Source: DAOUVR01 sp034430535
GTDB taxonomy: Bacteria > Chloroflexota > Dehalococcoidia > E44-bin15
Reading direction: 5' to 3'
Assembly: GCA_964443325.1 (NCBI GenBank)
Contig: CAYUCL010000001.1
Location: 62,001-126,000 of the forward strand
Length of the DNA stretch: 64,000 bases
This document shows positions 40,798 to 48,990 of the stretch, one piece after another. The position numbers and the translations under genes are program-made. The stretch's first letter is position 1; the number at the start of each line of letters is the position of its first letter. Below the pieces are notes generated by a model. It was not told the DNA's origin, did no database searches, and saw only the letters and a program-made list of their open reading frames with translations.

Positions 40798-40824
40798 TGC
40801 TTCATCCTCCTTTCACAGGCAAGT

Positions 40825-41136
40825 CTAGCCGCCAAAAATCTCATCGCTGCTCTTGCCGAAGGCGGCATGAAGGTCGAAACGGACTGAGCCAACGGCAGCC
40901 TTCCCTCTCACCGCATCAGCAATCTTACCCGTCATGCTGTGGCCAAAACCGCCGCATAGTTCAATTACGCTACATCCTTGGTCTGCCAGTTGCTTGGCCA
41001 TGTCAATAGCCTGATTCATATTGGCAACAAACAGAACGACAAACTCAACAAGTCCGGTTTCCAACGTGCAACGATGCTTTTCAGGGTCGGCATCGGGCAC
41101 CAGGGCCATAAAGGCCATTTTCGCTGCTGGTGACAT
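40825..41136 (-). CDS. DUF6506 family protein within the rib operon
   Basis: 103 residues. LVPDADPEKHRCTLETGLVE near the start, then a MAKQLADQGCSVIELCGGFG core and AAVGSVRFDLHAAFGKS at the end match what I recall of DUF6506, which has no known activity. It sits between ribBA and ribH with AAAAGGAGG upstream, in the same operon, so a role in flavin synthesis or use is suggested by context only. Confidence 0.7.
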   Translation of the reverse strand: MSPAAKMAFMALVPDADPEKHRCTLETGLVEFVVLFVANMNQAIDMAKQLADQGCSVIELCGGFGHSMTGKIADAVRGKAAVGSVRFDLHAAFGKSSDEIFGG

Positions 41137-41159
41137 TTTACGCCTCCTTTTTCCAGTTT

Positions 41160-42374
41160 CTAGTCCACCGTCTGCTCTATCTCCAGAAGATGGCCCAGCT
41201 TGGACTGCTTTGTCTTCAGGTAGTCGATGTTCAGCGGGTTCGGTTTGCAGACGATGGGCAATGTCTCCACAACCCTGAGCCCATAGCCTTCAAGCCCCAC
41301 CACCTTCTTGGGATTGTTGGTGAGGAGTCGAATGTTGGTAAGACCGAGGTCAACCAATATCTGGGCACCAATGCCGTAGTCGCGAAGGTCGGCGGGGAAG
41401 CCCAGCGACTCATTGGCCTCCACGGTGTCCAGTCCATTATCCTGGAGGGCATAGGCCCGGATCTTGTTGTGCAGTCCTATGCCTCTCCCCTCCTGCCTCA
41501 TATAGAGGAGAACCCCTCTTCCCTCATCGGCGATAGCCTGCATCGCCAGGTCGATTTGTTCGCCACAATCGCACCTCAAGCTACCGAAGACATCTCCAGT
41601 CAGGCACTCGCTATGCACCCGAACCAGCACTGGCTCTTCTCCCGATATGTCTCCTTTTACCAAAGCAACGTGCTGGTCGGGGTCGGTCACACTCTTGTAG
41701 GCTATGGCAGTAAAATCGCCATACCTCGTTGGCAAACTCGCCTCGGCTACACGCTTTACCAGCTTTTCGGTTCTCCTTCGATAGGCGATGAGATCGGCGA
41801 CAGTCACTATTTTCAGCCCGTGTTGCTGGGCTACCACCTCAAGCTGGGGAAGGCGTGCCATGGTTCCATCCTCGTTCATGACCTCGCAGATGACCCCCGC
41901 AGGGTACAGCCCAGCTAGCCTCACCAGGTCCACAATAGCCTCCGTCTGTCCCGCCCTGACCAGCACTCCCCCGTCCTTGGCACGCAACGGAAAGGTGTGC
42001 CCCGGCGAGACAAAGTCCTGAGGTTTGGAAGCCGGGTCGACCACCGATTTGATAGTGGCCGCACGGTCATGCGCCGAGATACCCGTGGTAACCTTCTGCT
42101 TTGCTTCAATGGATACAGTAAAGGCAGTTTCGAACCTTGAGGTATTCTTCTGAACCATCATCGGGATTCTGAGTTCATCCAGCCTCTCTCCGATGACAGG
42201 CGTACAGATCAACCCGCGGCCATATTTTGCCATGAAATTGATGGCCGCAGGGGTGACCTTCTCGGCCGCCATGGCGAGGTCGCCCTCATTCTCACGGTCC
42301 TCATCATCGACGATGATGACCATCTTTCCAGCTTTGATATCCTCGATTGCCTCTGGTATTGTTGCTAGCCTCAT
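41160..42374 (-). CDS. ribBA: Bifunctional 3,4-dihydroxy-2-butanone-4-phosphate synthase / GTP cyclohydrolase II
   Basis: 404 residues. Residues 1-200 are the RibB part (DDEDRENEGDLAMAAE metal site, HDRAATIKSV and HTFPLRA). Residues about 205-400 are RibA (HSECLTGDVFGSLRCDCGEQ with the zinc Cys, RQEGRGIGLHNKI and the LLTNNPKK guanine-binding strand). It makes both riboflavin precursors, from ribulose 5-phosphate and GTP. It lies between ribE and the DUF6506 gene. Confidence 0.97.
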   Translation of the reverse strand: MRLATIPEAIEDIKAGKMVIIVDDEDRENEGDLAMAAEKVTPAAINFMAKYGRGLICTPVIGERLDELRIPMMVQKNTSRFETAFTVSIEAKQKVTTGISAHDRAATIKSVVDPASKPQDFVSPGHTFPLRAKDGGVLVRAGQTEAIVDLVRLAGLYPAGVICEVMNEDGTMARLPQLEVVAQQHGLKIVTVADLIAYRRRTEKLVKRVAEASLPTRYGDFTAIAYKSVTDPDQHVALVKGDISGEEPVLVRVHSECLTGDVFGSLRCDCGEQIDLAMQAIADEGRGVLLYMRQEGRGIGLHNKIRAYALQDNGLDTVEANESLGFPADLRDYGIGAQILVDLGLTNIRLLTNNPKKVVGLEGYGLRVVETLPIVCKPNPLNIDYLKTKQSKLGHLLEIEQTVD

Positions 42375-42389
42375 ATTATCCCCTCCAAA

Positions 42390-43028
42390 TTATCGTCGTG
42401 GCGTGGAAAGGAAGCCATGCTCAGCTAAGAACTCCTCGGTTATCGCCGTGCCTGCTTCCCCACTAAGTCGCTCCACGTATTTTGCAATGATGTCCACCTC
42501 TAAATTTACCACATCCCCCGGTCTCTTGCCGACGAGGTTGGTAGTCTGCTGCGTATAGACCACCAACGAGACATCGAAATAACTGTTGATACATTCTACC
42601 ACAGTGAGGCTAACTCCATCGACAGCGATAAAGCCTTTGCGAACTATATACCTCATTATCTCCTGAGGGGCTTCGAATCTTACCAGAATAGCATCTTCCT
42701 CTGGCGTTGCTGATATAACCCTTCCCATATCATCGATATGGCCCTGGACGAAGTGTCCTCCCAGGCGACCGCTAACGTCAAGGGCGCGCTCCAGGTTCAC
42801 CTTGTCGCTGGGCTGGAGAATACCCAGGTTGGTGCGCCTTAGAGTCTCAGGCATTACATCTACAGAAAAGAAGTCTTCAGAAATCTCGGTTACAGTGAGG
42901 CAGGCTCCATTTATCGAGATGCTATCGCCTTTTTTCGTATCCTCAGTGACCTTGGTGGCGGAAATCGTAAGTTTGCCGGGGTGTGCTGCCCTGACAGTCC
43001 CTACCTCTTCCACTATTCCGGTAAACAT
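42390..43028 (-). CDS. ribE: Riboflavin synthase alpha subunit
   Basis: 212 residues made of two homologous lumazine-binding repeats: MFTGIVEEVGTV opening, GACLTVTEISEDFFSVDVMPETLRR-type block in the first repeat, VDGVSLTVVECINSYFDVSL in the second, and LGGHFVQGHIDD between them. It converts two ribityllumazines to riboflavin. First gene of the rib set; the 116-base gap upstream has no FMN riboswitch that I can recognise. ribD is not in the window. Confidence 0.96.
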   Translation of the reverse strand: MFTGIVEEVGTVRAAHPGKLTISATKVTEDTKKGDSISINGACLTVTEISEDFFSVDVMPETLRRTNLGILQPSDKVNLERALDVSGRLGGHFVQGHIDDMGRVISATPEEDAILVRFEAPQEIMRYIVRKGFIAVDGVSLTVVECINSYFDVSLVVYTQQTTNLVGKRPGDVVNLEVDIIAKYVERLSGEAGTAITEEFLAEHGFLSTPRR

Positions 43029-43144
43029 TTCTTCGCCCTCTGATTACAATTGAACACTGTCGCCGTAGCGCATCCCATCATGTAGCTCAACGTAGACATC
43101 AGCGATGCCCGCGAAGGGACAGTCCACAGCTAGCCCATAGGCTG

Positions 43145-43672
43145 TTATTCAATAACAGTGGAATTGATGATAGTATCAAAGGTATCCTTAAATGTGTTGT
43201 AATCTTCCTCATTGGCGGTACATACGATAAAATAGGCTGTGGTGTCGACGATAAAAATAGCCGCTCTCATCGTTACTGTTATTTCCTCATTGGAGAGGGT
43301 GAGCACCAGTTCATATCCTGCCCGATTATTGACTTCAATCGGCCCCTCACTGAGGATGATCGCCCCTGCCGCTATAGCGCCATCCTTACTCTCCATCACA
43401 TATGCCTCCAGAGTGGTGTTTGAAGAAACCGATTCGACCCCGATTGCAACATCTGTCTTGTTCCCGGGATCGCCGATGGTCACCGCACTGGCGGTCTCCA
43501 TCAACATCACCCAACCTTCGGGATGACCCACGCTACAACCAAAATCATCGTTGTGGTACCACACATACCCTGAAGGCAGGGTTGGCTGCCCCTCTGTCGC
43601 TGGGCAACAGGCAACCGTCACCGTAGTTACTACCAGAGCTAACAGAGCTATAATGACAACATTCCTCTTCAT
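43145..43672 (-). CDS. Predicted lipoprotein, PsbP/DUF1795-like
   Basis: 175 residues. A lipoprotein signal (MKRNVVIIALLALVV, lipobox TVAC) is followed by a domain starting YHNDDFGCSVGHPEGWVMLME, typical of PsbP-like/DUF1795 beta-sandwich proteins in which an aromatic start precedes F-x-V-x-x-P-x-x-W. ATG 43672 has GGAG at the end of dcd; longer starts run into that gene. Function unknown; anchored outside the membrane. Lies between dcd and ribE with the latter 116 bases downstream. Confidence 0.75.
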   Translation of the reverse strand: MKRNVVIIALLALVVTTVTVACCPATEGQPTLPSGYVWYHNDDFGCSVGHPEGWVMLMETASAVTIGDPGNKTDVAIGVESVSSNTTLEAYVMESKDGAIAAGAIILSEGPIEVNNRAGYELVLTLSNEEITVTMRAAIFIVDTTAYFIVCTANEEDYNTFKDTFDTIINSTVIE

Positions 43673-43673
43673 G

Positions 43674-44261
43674 TTACTCCATTTCGGTGTTTTTCTTCTC
43701 GAAATCCTTATAGTACTTGCTGGCCGTCGCCTCGGTCTGCCCCTGGTATTTGCTACCCAGACTCTCATCTCCATATAGTCTTCCCGCAGCAGAGGTGAGG
43801 CGAACAAACGATATCTGACCGATTTTCATCCCATAATAGAGGGTAACGGGCAGCTTTGCCACATTGGATAGCTCCAGCGTCAAGTGCCCTTGCCAACCAG
43901 GGTCAACATAGCCCGCAGTGGAGTGAATGAGAAGCCCAATGCGCCCCAGGGAGCTTTTCCCCTCCAGCCGACCGACTATATCATCAGGTAGGGCTATATC
44001 CTCAACGGTGCTTCCGAGGACGAACTCACCAGGCGGTAAAAGGAAAGGCTCATCCCCTTCTATCTCAACCAGCTCGGTCAAATCATCCTGGCTCTGTTTT
44101 ACATCGACATAAAAGGGGGAGCGCCATGTTCTGAAGACGAGGAGCTTTCTGTCAAGGTGAACATCGACGCTGGCAGGCTGGATGCAAGACAGGTCTAGAG
44201 GCTCTATGACAATTCTGCCCTTATCGATCTCTTCCTTGATCGTTCTGTCACTCAGAACCAT
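43674..44261 (-). CDS. dcd: dCTP deaminase
   Basis: 195 residues, full length for Dcd. DRTIKEEIDKGRIVIEPLD at the start, the substrate loop EGKSSLGRIGLLIHSTAGYVDPGW, then GHLTLELSNVAKLPV with the catalytic Glu and GMKIGQISF at the end. It deaminates dCTP to dUTP (some members also hydrolyse to dUMP). AAGGCGG precedes the ATG at 44261; upstream in-frame starts up to 44303 lack a site. Starts the short operon dcd-lipoprotein. Confidence 0.95.
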   Translation of the reverse strand: MVLSDRTIKEEIDKGRIVIEPLDLSCIQPASVDVHLDRKLLVFRTWRSPFYVDVKQSQDDLTELVEIEGDEPFLLPPGEFVLGSTVEDIALPDDIVGRLEGKSSLGRIGLLIHSTAGYVDPGWQGHLTLELSNVAKLPVTLYYGMKIGQISFVRLTSAAGRLYGDESLGSKYQGQTEATASKYYKDFEKKNTEME

Positions 44262-44351
44262 ATTGAAACCGCCTTTTTCGCATTCTATCACCTCACCTGG
44301 CAAAGCGCAATATAAGGTGAGAGCCCTTAATCCGTGGATTCTCCTTGAGGA

Positions 44352-44400
44352 CCGAGGGAGTCCTCTCCCTCAGCTTTCGTGAAGGAAAGGATTCCTTCAC
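44352..44400. repeat. Double-hairpin repeat, copy 2
   Basis: CCGAGGGAGtcctCTCCCTCAG (with one changed base) followed by GTGAAGGAaaggatTCCTTCAC, upstream of dcd. Same family as 35591-35652 and 47228-47290. A GC-rich hairpin GAGaGCCCCGAT/ATCGGGGCcCTC follows at 44458-44483, downstream of the SIMPL gene. Confidence 0.7.
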
Positions 44401-44502
44401 GCCTCCCAAAAAACCAGCTAATAAACGAGTCTTTTGAATCTGTACTTATGGATTAACGAGAGCCCCGATACATCGGGGCCCTCACTAGCCCTGTTGAGCA
44501 TC

Positions 44503-45321
44503 CTACTGGATGGCAAAGGCCATTTGAACCGTGAGAGTTATCTCAGTTTCTCCCGGGCTGATAGAGGTGGGGACTCGCTCCGCCTCCATCGCCCCCATCC
44601 CATAGTCCTGGTAGATGGGGAAAAAGCCGCCGCTCTCCGAGATGTAGAATGGACTTCCCAGATGTACGCCGGCAAAACTGGCTAACTGCTGGGCCTTGGA
44701 TCTGGCATTGGCTATGGCCTGCGCCCTGGCCTCGCCTTCGTAGGTCGAAGGATCGTCCACGGTAAAGCTTACCCCATGAATTCGGATGAGGTCTCCGCCC
44801 GCCTTTGCTGCTGCATCGATAATCTGGCCGGTGGCCTCGACGTCCCTGATCGTAACGGTCAACATATTGGTCACCCGGTAGCCGATTAAAACTTCATAAT
44901 CGTCCTCTATCCAGCTTTTCATCGGATAGTCGAAATCTACCCACTCTTTTATCGGATAGATATCGAACCACTGCGTTTTGATGTCATTCTCAGCAACCCC
45001 ATTGGCATGCAGCGAAGTGATTATTCGGTCCATGGCCGCAGCAGCTTCATCCATCGCCTGCTCCACCGTTGATGCCTCAGCTTCGACACCCATGTTGAGG
45101 ATGGCGACGTCGGGAATAACGGTTACCTTCCCCTGACCACTCACCCATATTCCCGTCGACTGCGAATTGTAGACCACCTGCTCACTTGACAGATTTTGAG
45201 TGTTTGTTTCGTAAGGTACGGTAACAGAGGCGCTGGCGCCTGTCGATGAAACATAACCGATTGTCCCCAACAAAGCGACCCCGACAAGCAAACCTACCAC
45301 CAGCAATATAACGTTCTTCAT
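44503..45321 (-). CDS. SIMPL (DUF541) domain protein, exported
   Basis: 272 residues. N-terminal hydrophobic anchor/signal (residues 1-25), then the SIMPL domain: VSGQGKVTVIPDVAILNMGVEAEA, ANGVAENDIKT, IGYRVTNMLTVTIRDVEATG, ARAQAIANARSKAQQLASFAG and the C-terminal LTVQMAFAIQ strand. Family members are secreted or periplasmic; the function is poorly known. Its ribosome site AAGGAGG lies in the end of a 30-codon ORF directly upstream. Confidence 0.88.
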   Translation of the reverse strand: MKNVILLVVGLLVGVALLGTIGYVSSTGASASVTVPYETNTQNLSSEQVVYNSQSTGIWVSGQGKVTVIPDVAILNMGVEAEASTVEQAMDEAAAAMDRIITSLHANGVAENDIKTQWFDIYPIKEWVDFDYPMKSWIEDDYEVLIGYRVTNMLTVTIRDVEATGQIIDAAAKAGGDLIRIHGVSFTVDDPSTYEGEARAQAIANARSKAQQLASFAGVHLGSPFYISESGGFFPIYQDYGMGAMEAERVPTSISPGETEITLTVQMAFAIQ

Positions 45322-45322
45322 C

Positions 45323-45415
45323 CTAAGCCTCCTTCATGCGCTTACGCCGAATACAGACAACCGCGGCGATAGCAACCAACGATACCAATCCGCCGAGCAC
45401 TAATGACTTTTTCAT
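45323..45415 (-). CDS. Small single-span membrane ORF upstream of the SIMPL gene
   Basis: ATG 45415 has GGAGGTAGACAG upstream and opens a 30-codon frame: MKKSLVLGGLVSLVAIAAVV, then a basic CIRRKRMKEA end. One hydrophobic segment with positive charges on both sides. Its last codons contain the ribosome site of the SIMPL gene, with the stop 1 base before that ATG, so it is either a tiny membrane protein or a coupling leader. Not recognised as a family. Confidence 0.55.
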   Translation of the reverse strand: MKKSLVLGGLVSLVAIAAVVCIRRKRMKEA

Positions 45416-45498
45416 TCTGTCTACCTCCATATAAGCAAGGCTGCTTTATTTTGATTCCTTGTTCAACTTTAGACATTTTAGGAATGCTTCAACCCCAA

Positions 45499-45549
45499 GT
45501 AGCGCGACCCTTCAGGGTCGCATTAAGCGAGGCTAAAGCCTCGCGCTAC
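45499..45549. repeat. Three-way palindromic repeat, copy 3
   Basis: Same orientation as copy 1: GTAGCGCGA, GCGACCCTTCAGGGTCGC, GCGAGGCTAAAGCCTCGC, TCGCGCTAC. It lies 17 bases after the chagasin-like gene stop, before the 30-aa ORF. Confidence 0.85.
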
Positions 45550-45565
45550 ATTTTCAAACAGCCCT

Positions 45566-45940
45566 CTAAGAATTGGCTTTAGTGATGTGAACGTTATAGA
45601 TTGCCTTCTCAATATAGCCCTCTTCCCAGCTTCTCTCATATACCATCGTGATTACAGTATCGCCCTCTTGTAGCGCCTGAAACTCAAAACTCTCAACACC
45701 ACCTGCGCCAATAAGGTCTGAGGATGGCTCATATTCGGTGTCTGCCAGCTCGAGATACTCCGGATCGAAATGAGCCGACCACGCGTAGCCTGTGGTGGGA
45801 TTGGAGTCCAGTGAGAAACTGAAGCTATCACCGACCGCTACCTCGGTTACCTCGCCCCCTACACTCGAGGTGCAACCCAACATCCCCGACAAGGCAAGCG
45901 CAGCAACCAGACCAATAGCTACAAACAGCATCTTCTTCAC
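45566..45940 (-). CDS. Chagasin-like (I42) protease inhibitor lipoprotein
   Basis: 124 residues. Lipoprotein signal (VKKMLFVAIGLVAALALSG, then LGC) and the I42 fold: the NPTTGYAW loop that inserts into cysteine protease active sites, the GxGG loop (IGAGGVESFEF) and the late YERSWE loop in the RPW position. Such proteins inhibit papain-type cysteine proteases and would act at the cell surface. GGAGGT lies 6 bases before the GTG at 45940; further ATG starts upstream to 45973 lack a site. Confidence 0.85.
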   Translation of the reverse strand: MKKMLFVAIGLVAALALSGMLGCTSSVGGEVTEVAVGDSFSFSLDSNPTTGYAWSAHFDPEYLELADTEYEPSSDLIGAGGVESFEFQALQEGDTVITMVYERSWEEGYIEKAIYNVHITKANS

Positions 45941-45986
45941 TTTGGCACCTCCTGTGTTAACTTTCATTAGCACTTGGGTTAACTCT

Positions 45987-46556
45987 TTAGGGTCTTTTCA
46001 GACCCTCTCCTCTCCTTCTTTTTTGCCACAAGATAACCGTCGTACCCCCTAACACTACCACCACTCCTATCAAGGCCAATTCGACAGAGCGCACTGGCCA
46101 GGTGGATTCCGAGGCGTTTAAGGCCTCTGGCTGTACATCTGACGCATCTGGTGCCTCAAGGGCTTCTCCACCCGTGGGGGTATATGTTGTGACGTTTTCC
46201 TGTCGAAAGGCTTTGTCTTCAGCAGGCCCAGCCCCGATGAAATTGAGTGCATCGCTGGTGAAGACAAATGCCAGCAGCAATACAGCAACGGCGGTGGCAA
46301 CGCGCAGCGCCCGTAGCGCAACGGGGTATCTTCGCGGCGCCCTTGCGGCGATAGTGAAAGAACGTCGCGGTGCAGCCATCGGCACCCGATGAAGCAGGCT
46401 CACCACCGCCCTGAGTGACTCAAGTTCACGACGGCAAGCATCGCACTCCTCGATGTGGCGTTCTATCCTCTCCATCTCAGAGGGGCTAAGCTGTCCATCG
46501 ATATACGGGGAAAGCATCCCCTTCAGTTTTTTGCACTCTCTCTTTCTGTTAAACAT
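45987..46556 (-). CDS. Anti-sigma factor with zinc-finger (zf-HC2) and membrane anchor
   Basis: 189 residues. The N-terminal ZAS/zf-HC2 domain has H34-x3-C38-x2-C41 (HIEECDAC) after LSPYIDGQLSPSEMERIERH. Two hydrophobic segments follow (about residues 79-100 and 160-178), the second just before a basic tail. It is expected to bind and inactivate the sigma factor encoded directly upstream. The extended Pro/Ala/Glu linker between the segments would lie outside the membrane and could sense a signal. Confidence 0.85.
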   Translation of the reverse strand: MFNRKRECKKLKGMLSPYIDGQLSPSEMERIERHIEECDACRRELESLRAVVSLLHRVPMAAPRRSFTIAARAPRRYPVALRALRVATAVAVLLLAFVFTSDALNFIGAGPAEDKAFRQENVTTYTPTGGEALEAPDASDVQPEALNASESTWPVRSVELALIGVVVVLGGTTVILWQKRRRGEGLKRP

Positions 46557-46581
46557 CTCTCTAATAATAAAGACGAAATCT

Positions 46582-47148
46582 CTAGGGGAAAAGTTCCATA
46601 TGTTTCTTCAGATGCTCGCGAAGCCGGGCCCTTCCCCGGCTGATTCTGGACTTCACCGTGCCGAGGGAGCTAGCGGTAGCCTGGGCGATCTCCTCATAAT
46701 CGAGCCCCATGATGTCACGAAGAATGACTGCCAGCCGTTGATCGGCAGGGAGACTGGCCAAAGCGCGCCTGATCTCCTCCCCCAGCTCCTGATTTATAGC
46801 ATACTGTTCAGGGGATATGGCACGCCGATCTTCTAATTCGAGATCAAGCGGCAGGGCGTCGAGGGAGCTGGCAGGGCGACGGCGAAGTAGGCGAAGCTGG
46901 TCACGGCATGCATTGGCAGCAATACGAAACAGCCATGCCTTGAAATTACCTCCCTTGAACCTGCCTATACCTTTAAAAGCGGAGATAAAGGCACCTTGAG
47001 TGACATCCTCAGCATCGTGGGTGTTGCCCAGCATCCTCAAACAGAGGTTATATACCTGCCGTTGATACCTCTCGACAAGCTGATTAAAGCAGTCAAGGTC
47101 GCCACCTTTGCTGCACTTTACGAGCTCTTCTTCTTCCATCGAGCACAT
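46582..47148 (-). CDS. ECF RNA polymerase sigma factor
   Basis: 188 residues. Region 2: FNQLVERYQRQVYNLCLRML and VTQGAFISAFKGIGRFKGG; region 4: LPADQRLAVILRDIMGLDYEEIA followed by LGTVKSRISRGRARLREHL. The call is therefore a sigma-70 ECF subfamily member, resembling SigW/RpoE. The anti-sigma gene follows 25 bases downstream. The start is uncertain: ATG at 47148 or 47139, with GGAGG 20 bases or more upstream; TTG 47175 is also open. Confidence 0.92.
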   Translation of the reverse strand: MCSMEEEELVKCSKGGDLDCFNQLVERYQRQVYNLCLRMLGNTHDAEDVTQGAFISAFKGIGRFKGGNFKAWLFRIAANACRDQLRLLRRRPASSLDALPLDLELEDRRAISPEQYAINQELGEEIRRALASLPADQRLAVILRDIMGLDYEEIAQATASSLGTVKSRISRGRARLREHLKKHMELFP

Positions 47149-47227
47149 TCTATCAGAAATTACCCTCTCCTCCAATCAAACACGCATGCGTGGATACCCA
47201 CCAACGAATCATGTAAATGGTCTGAGG

Positions 47228-47290
47228 CGTGAAGGAATCCTTCCTTCACGGAAAAGCTGAGGGAGAGGACTCCCTCAGCCCTCATGAAGT
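47228..47290. repeat. Double-hairpin repeat, copy 3
   Basis: Inverse orientation of the family at 35591 and 44352: GTGAAGGAatccTTCCTTCAC, then CTGAGGGAGaggaCTCCCTCAG. It lies between the divergent sigma-factor and signal-peptidase genes. Confidence 0.7.
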
Positions 47291-47355
47291 CTATTCTCGG
47301 AGCAAAGGTGGAAGATAGCCTACAGGTAGGGTATAATAGCTAACCAAGAGAAAAG

Positions 47356-47877
47356 ATGTCTACACTTCGTGATGTTATAATAACACTCTTGTTAGCGCTG
47401 TGTATCTTCTTCGCAGTTCAAGTTACAATTCAGAGCTGCCAGGTTGACGGGGAGTCCATGGAGCCCAGCTTTGAGGAGGCTCAACGCCTGTTGGTTATTA
47501 AGGCGGTTTATTGGTTCGGTGACCCTCAGCGTGGTGATGTAATCATTTTTCACTCCGTGGAAAACTCTGATCAGAACCTCATAAAGAGGGTGATTGCTCT
47601 GCCCGGGGAAACGGTGGAGATAACGGACGGCACAGTTTATGTCGATGGCACGCCGCTCGAGGAGCCTTATATTGCAGAGCCTCCCAGTAGTGATTACCCT
47701 TCCACGCAGGTGCCGGAGGGCTATTACTTCGTCATGGGCGACAACCGTAATCACAGCAACGATTCTCGTAGCTGGGGAGTGCTGCCTAACGAAAACATCA
47801 TCGGAAAGGTATGGCTCTGCTACTGGCCGTTCAGCGATTGGCATCTCATCCCAAGCTACTCCTATGCCCAACAGTGA
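47356..47877 (+). CDS. lepB: Signal peptidase I
   Basis: 173 residues, the short Gram-positive-like form with one N-terminal membrane segment. Catalytic Ser is in VDGESMEPSF and catalytic Lys in LIKRVIALPGE; the GDNRNHSNDSRSWG box is complete. It cleaves signal peptides of exported proteins at the outer face of the membrane. A TATAAT at 47332-47337 may be its -10, with a poor -35. Single-gene transcript. Confidence 0.96.
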   Translation: MSTLRDVIITLLLALCIFFAVQVTIQSCQVDGESMEPSFEEAQRLLVIKAVYWFGDPQRGDVIIFHSVENSDQNLIKRVIALPGETVEITDGTVYVDGTPLEEPYIAEPPSSDYPSTQVPEGYYFVMGDNRNHSNDSRSWGVLPNENIIGKVWLCYWPFSDWHLIPSYSYAQQ

Positions 47878-48013
47878 TCGCTCTTGGCGAGGGCAAAGCC
47901 TCAGGCTACTATTGTACATTACCGAGACCCTTCACGCCGCTCAGTGTAATAGGCCAAGTTGTCCTGCTGAGTGAAGCGAAAAATCTGGGTGGGATAGGTT
48001 GAAAGGAGCCCTT

Positions 48014-48583
48014 TTGTCACGAGAGGTTGAGGGCATTTTTAGGGAGGCAGGCGCGATTCTGGAGGGGCATTTCGAGCTCGCCTCAGGCTTGCACTCGCCT
48101 GTCTATTGGGAGAAGTTCAGGGTGCTGAGCTCTCCACACCACACCGAGAGGCTCTGCAAGATGATTGCCCAACACTTCGAAGGAGCAGCGGTCGAGGTGG
48201 TGACTGGACCCACATTGGGGGGCATCATCATCGCCTTCGAAGTTGCAAGGCAACTGGGAGTTAGGAGCATCTATGCGGAGCGAGTGGGTGATGGTAGAGA
48301 CTTCAGACGCGGATTCTCCATCAATCATGGGGAAAGAGTGCTCGTTGTTGACGATGTATTGACCACGGGAACATCCACCCTTGAGGTAATCAAGGCAGTC
48401 AAGAGACATGGCGGCGAAATCGCTGGGGTGGGAGTACTGGTTGACCGTTCATCAGGAGGAGTCACCGATATAGAAGGATACCCTGTTTTCAGTTGCCATC
48501 AGGTTTCCACCCCCACCTATGCCCCTGATGAGTGCCCGCTTTGCGCTCAGGGGATTCCTCTCACCAAGCTAGGCTCTTCCTAG
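48014..48583 (+). CDS. pyrE: Orotate phosphoribosyltransferase
   Basis: 189 residues. PRPP loop VLVVDDVLTTGTSTLE (residues about 112-127) preceded by a GFSINHGE strand; ASGLHSPVYWEKFRVL near the start and VTGPTLGGIIIAFEVAR are conserved. It converts orotate and PRPP to OMP in pyrimidine synthesis. AAAGGAG lies 5 bases before the TTG at 48014; a TTG at 47999 is also in frame. No other pyr genes are near. The C-terminus has two Cys (ECPLCAQ), a feature of some short PyrE proteins. Confidence 0.93.
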   Translation: MSREVEGIFREAGAILEGHFELASGLHSPVYWEKFRVLSSPHHTERLCKMIAQHFEGAAVEVVTGPTLGGIIIAFEVARQLGVRSIYAERVGDGRDFRRGFSINHGERVLVVDDVLTTGTSTLEVIKAVKRHGGEIAGVGVLVDRSSGGVTDIEGYPVFSCHQVSTPTYAPDECPLCAQGIPLTKLGSS

Positions 48584-48990
48584 GCGCTCTGAGACTTATA
48601 AAGATCGTTATCACACTACACTTTGAAGCCTATCCAGAGAACTTGGCAAACACTCATAGGCTGGTGGCACCAACGAATCATGGCTGCGAAGCAGGTTGCA
48701 AATTGACTGAGCTATATGCGGCTAGTGGTGATGTGCCACATACCGTTCGTGGTGACGTGCAAGATACCGTTCGTGATGATGTGCCTGATACCGTTCGTGG
48801 TGACGTGCAAAATACCGTTCGTGATGATGTGCCTGATACCGTTCGTGGTGAGCCTGTCGAACCATGAACAGCCCTTCGACAAGCTCAGGGTGAACGGAAT
48901 AAGTTTAATTTCGGATCAAAACAAGATAGCCTGGAGCAGATGCTCCAACCTACCCAGCATAGCGCAACTTGTTTCTGTACCGCCGCGGGA
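48584..48990. other. Gene-free region after pyrE
   Basis: 407 bases containing the 24-bp tandem array and the GTTCG...CGAAC palindrome (48740-48895); nothing else supported. Two overlapping frames through it are translations of the array. Confidence 0.6.
48740..48895. repeat. 24-bp tandem array joined to a GTGAGCCTGTCGAAC palindrome
   Basis: Four 24-bp units beginning ATACCGTTCGTG (48740, 48764, 48788, 48812), alternating between two variants (GTGACGTGCAAG and ATGATGTGCCTG) so the higher-order period is 48. The fifth unit (48836) passes into GTGAGCCTGTCGAACCATGAA, whose inverse (TTCGACAAGCTCAGG) lies at about 48876-48890, a dispersed palindrome. Confidence 0.85.

Noticed and set aside
41130..41918. 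262-codon frame antisense to ribBA
   Set aside because: Shadow of ribBA; GC-rich codon bias produces open antisense frames.
43029..43144. FMN riboswitch upstream of ribE
   Set aside because: Only 116 bases, none of the conserved FMN-element blocks recognised; a short protein-like frame is present instead.
48740..48860. CRISPR array
   Set aside because: Units are adjacent with no spacers and there are no cas genes.
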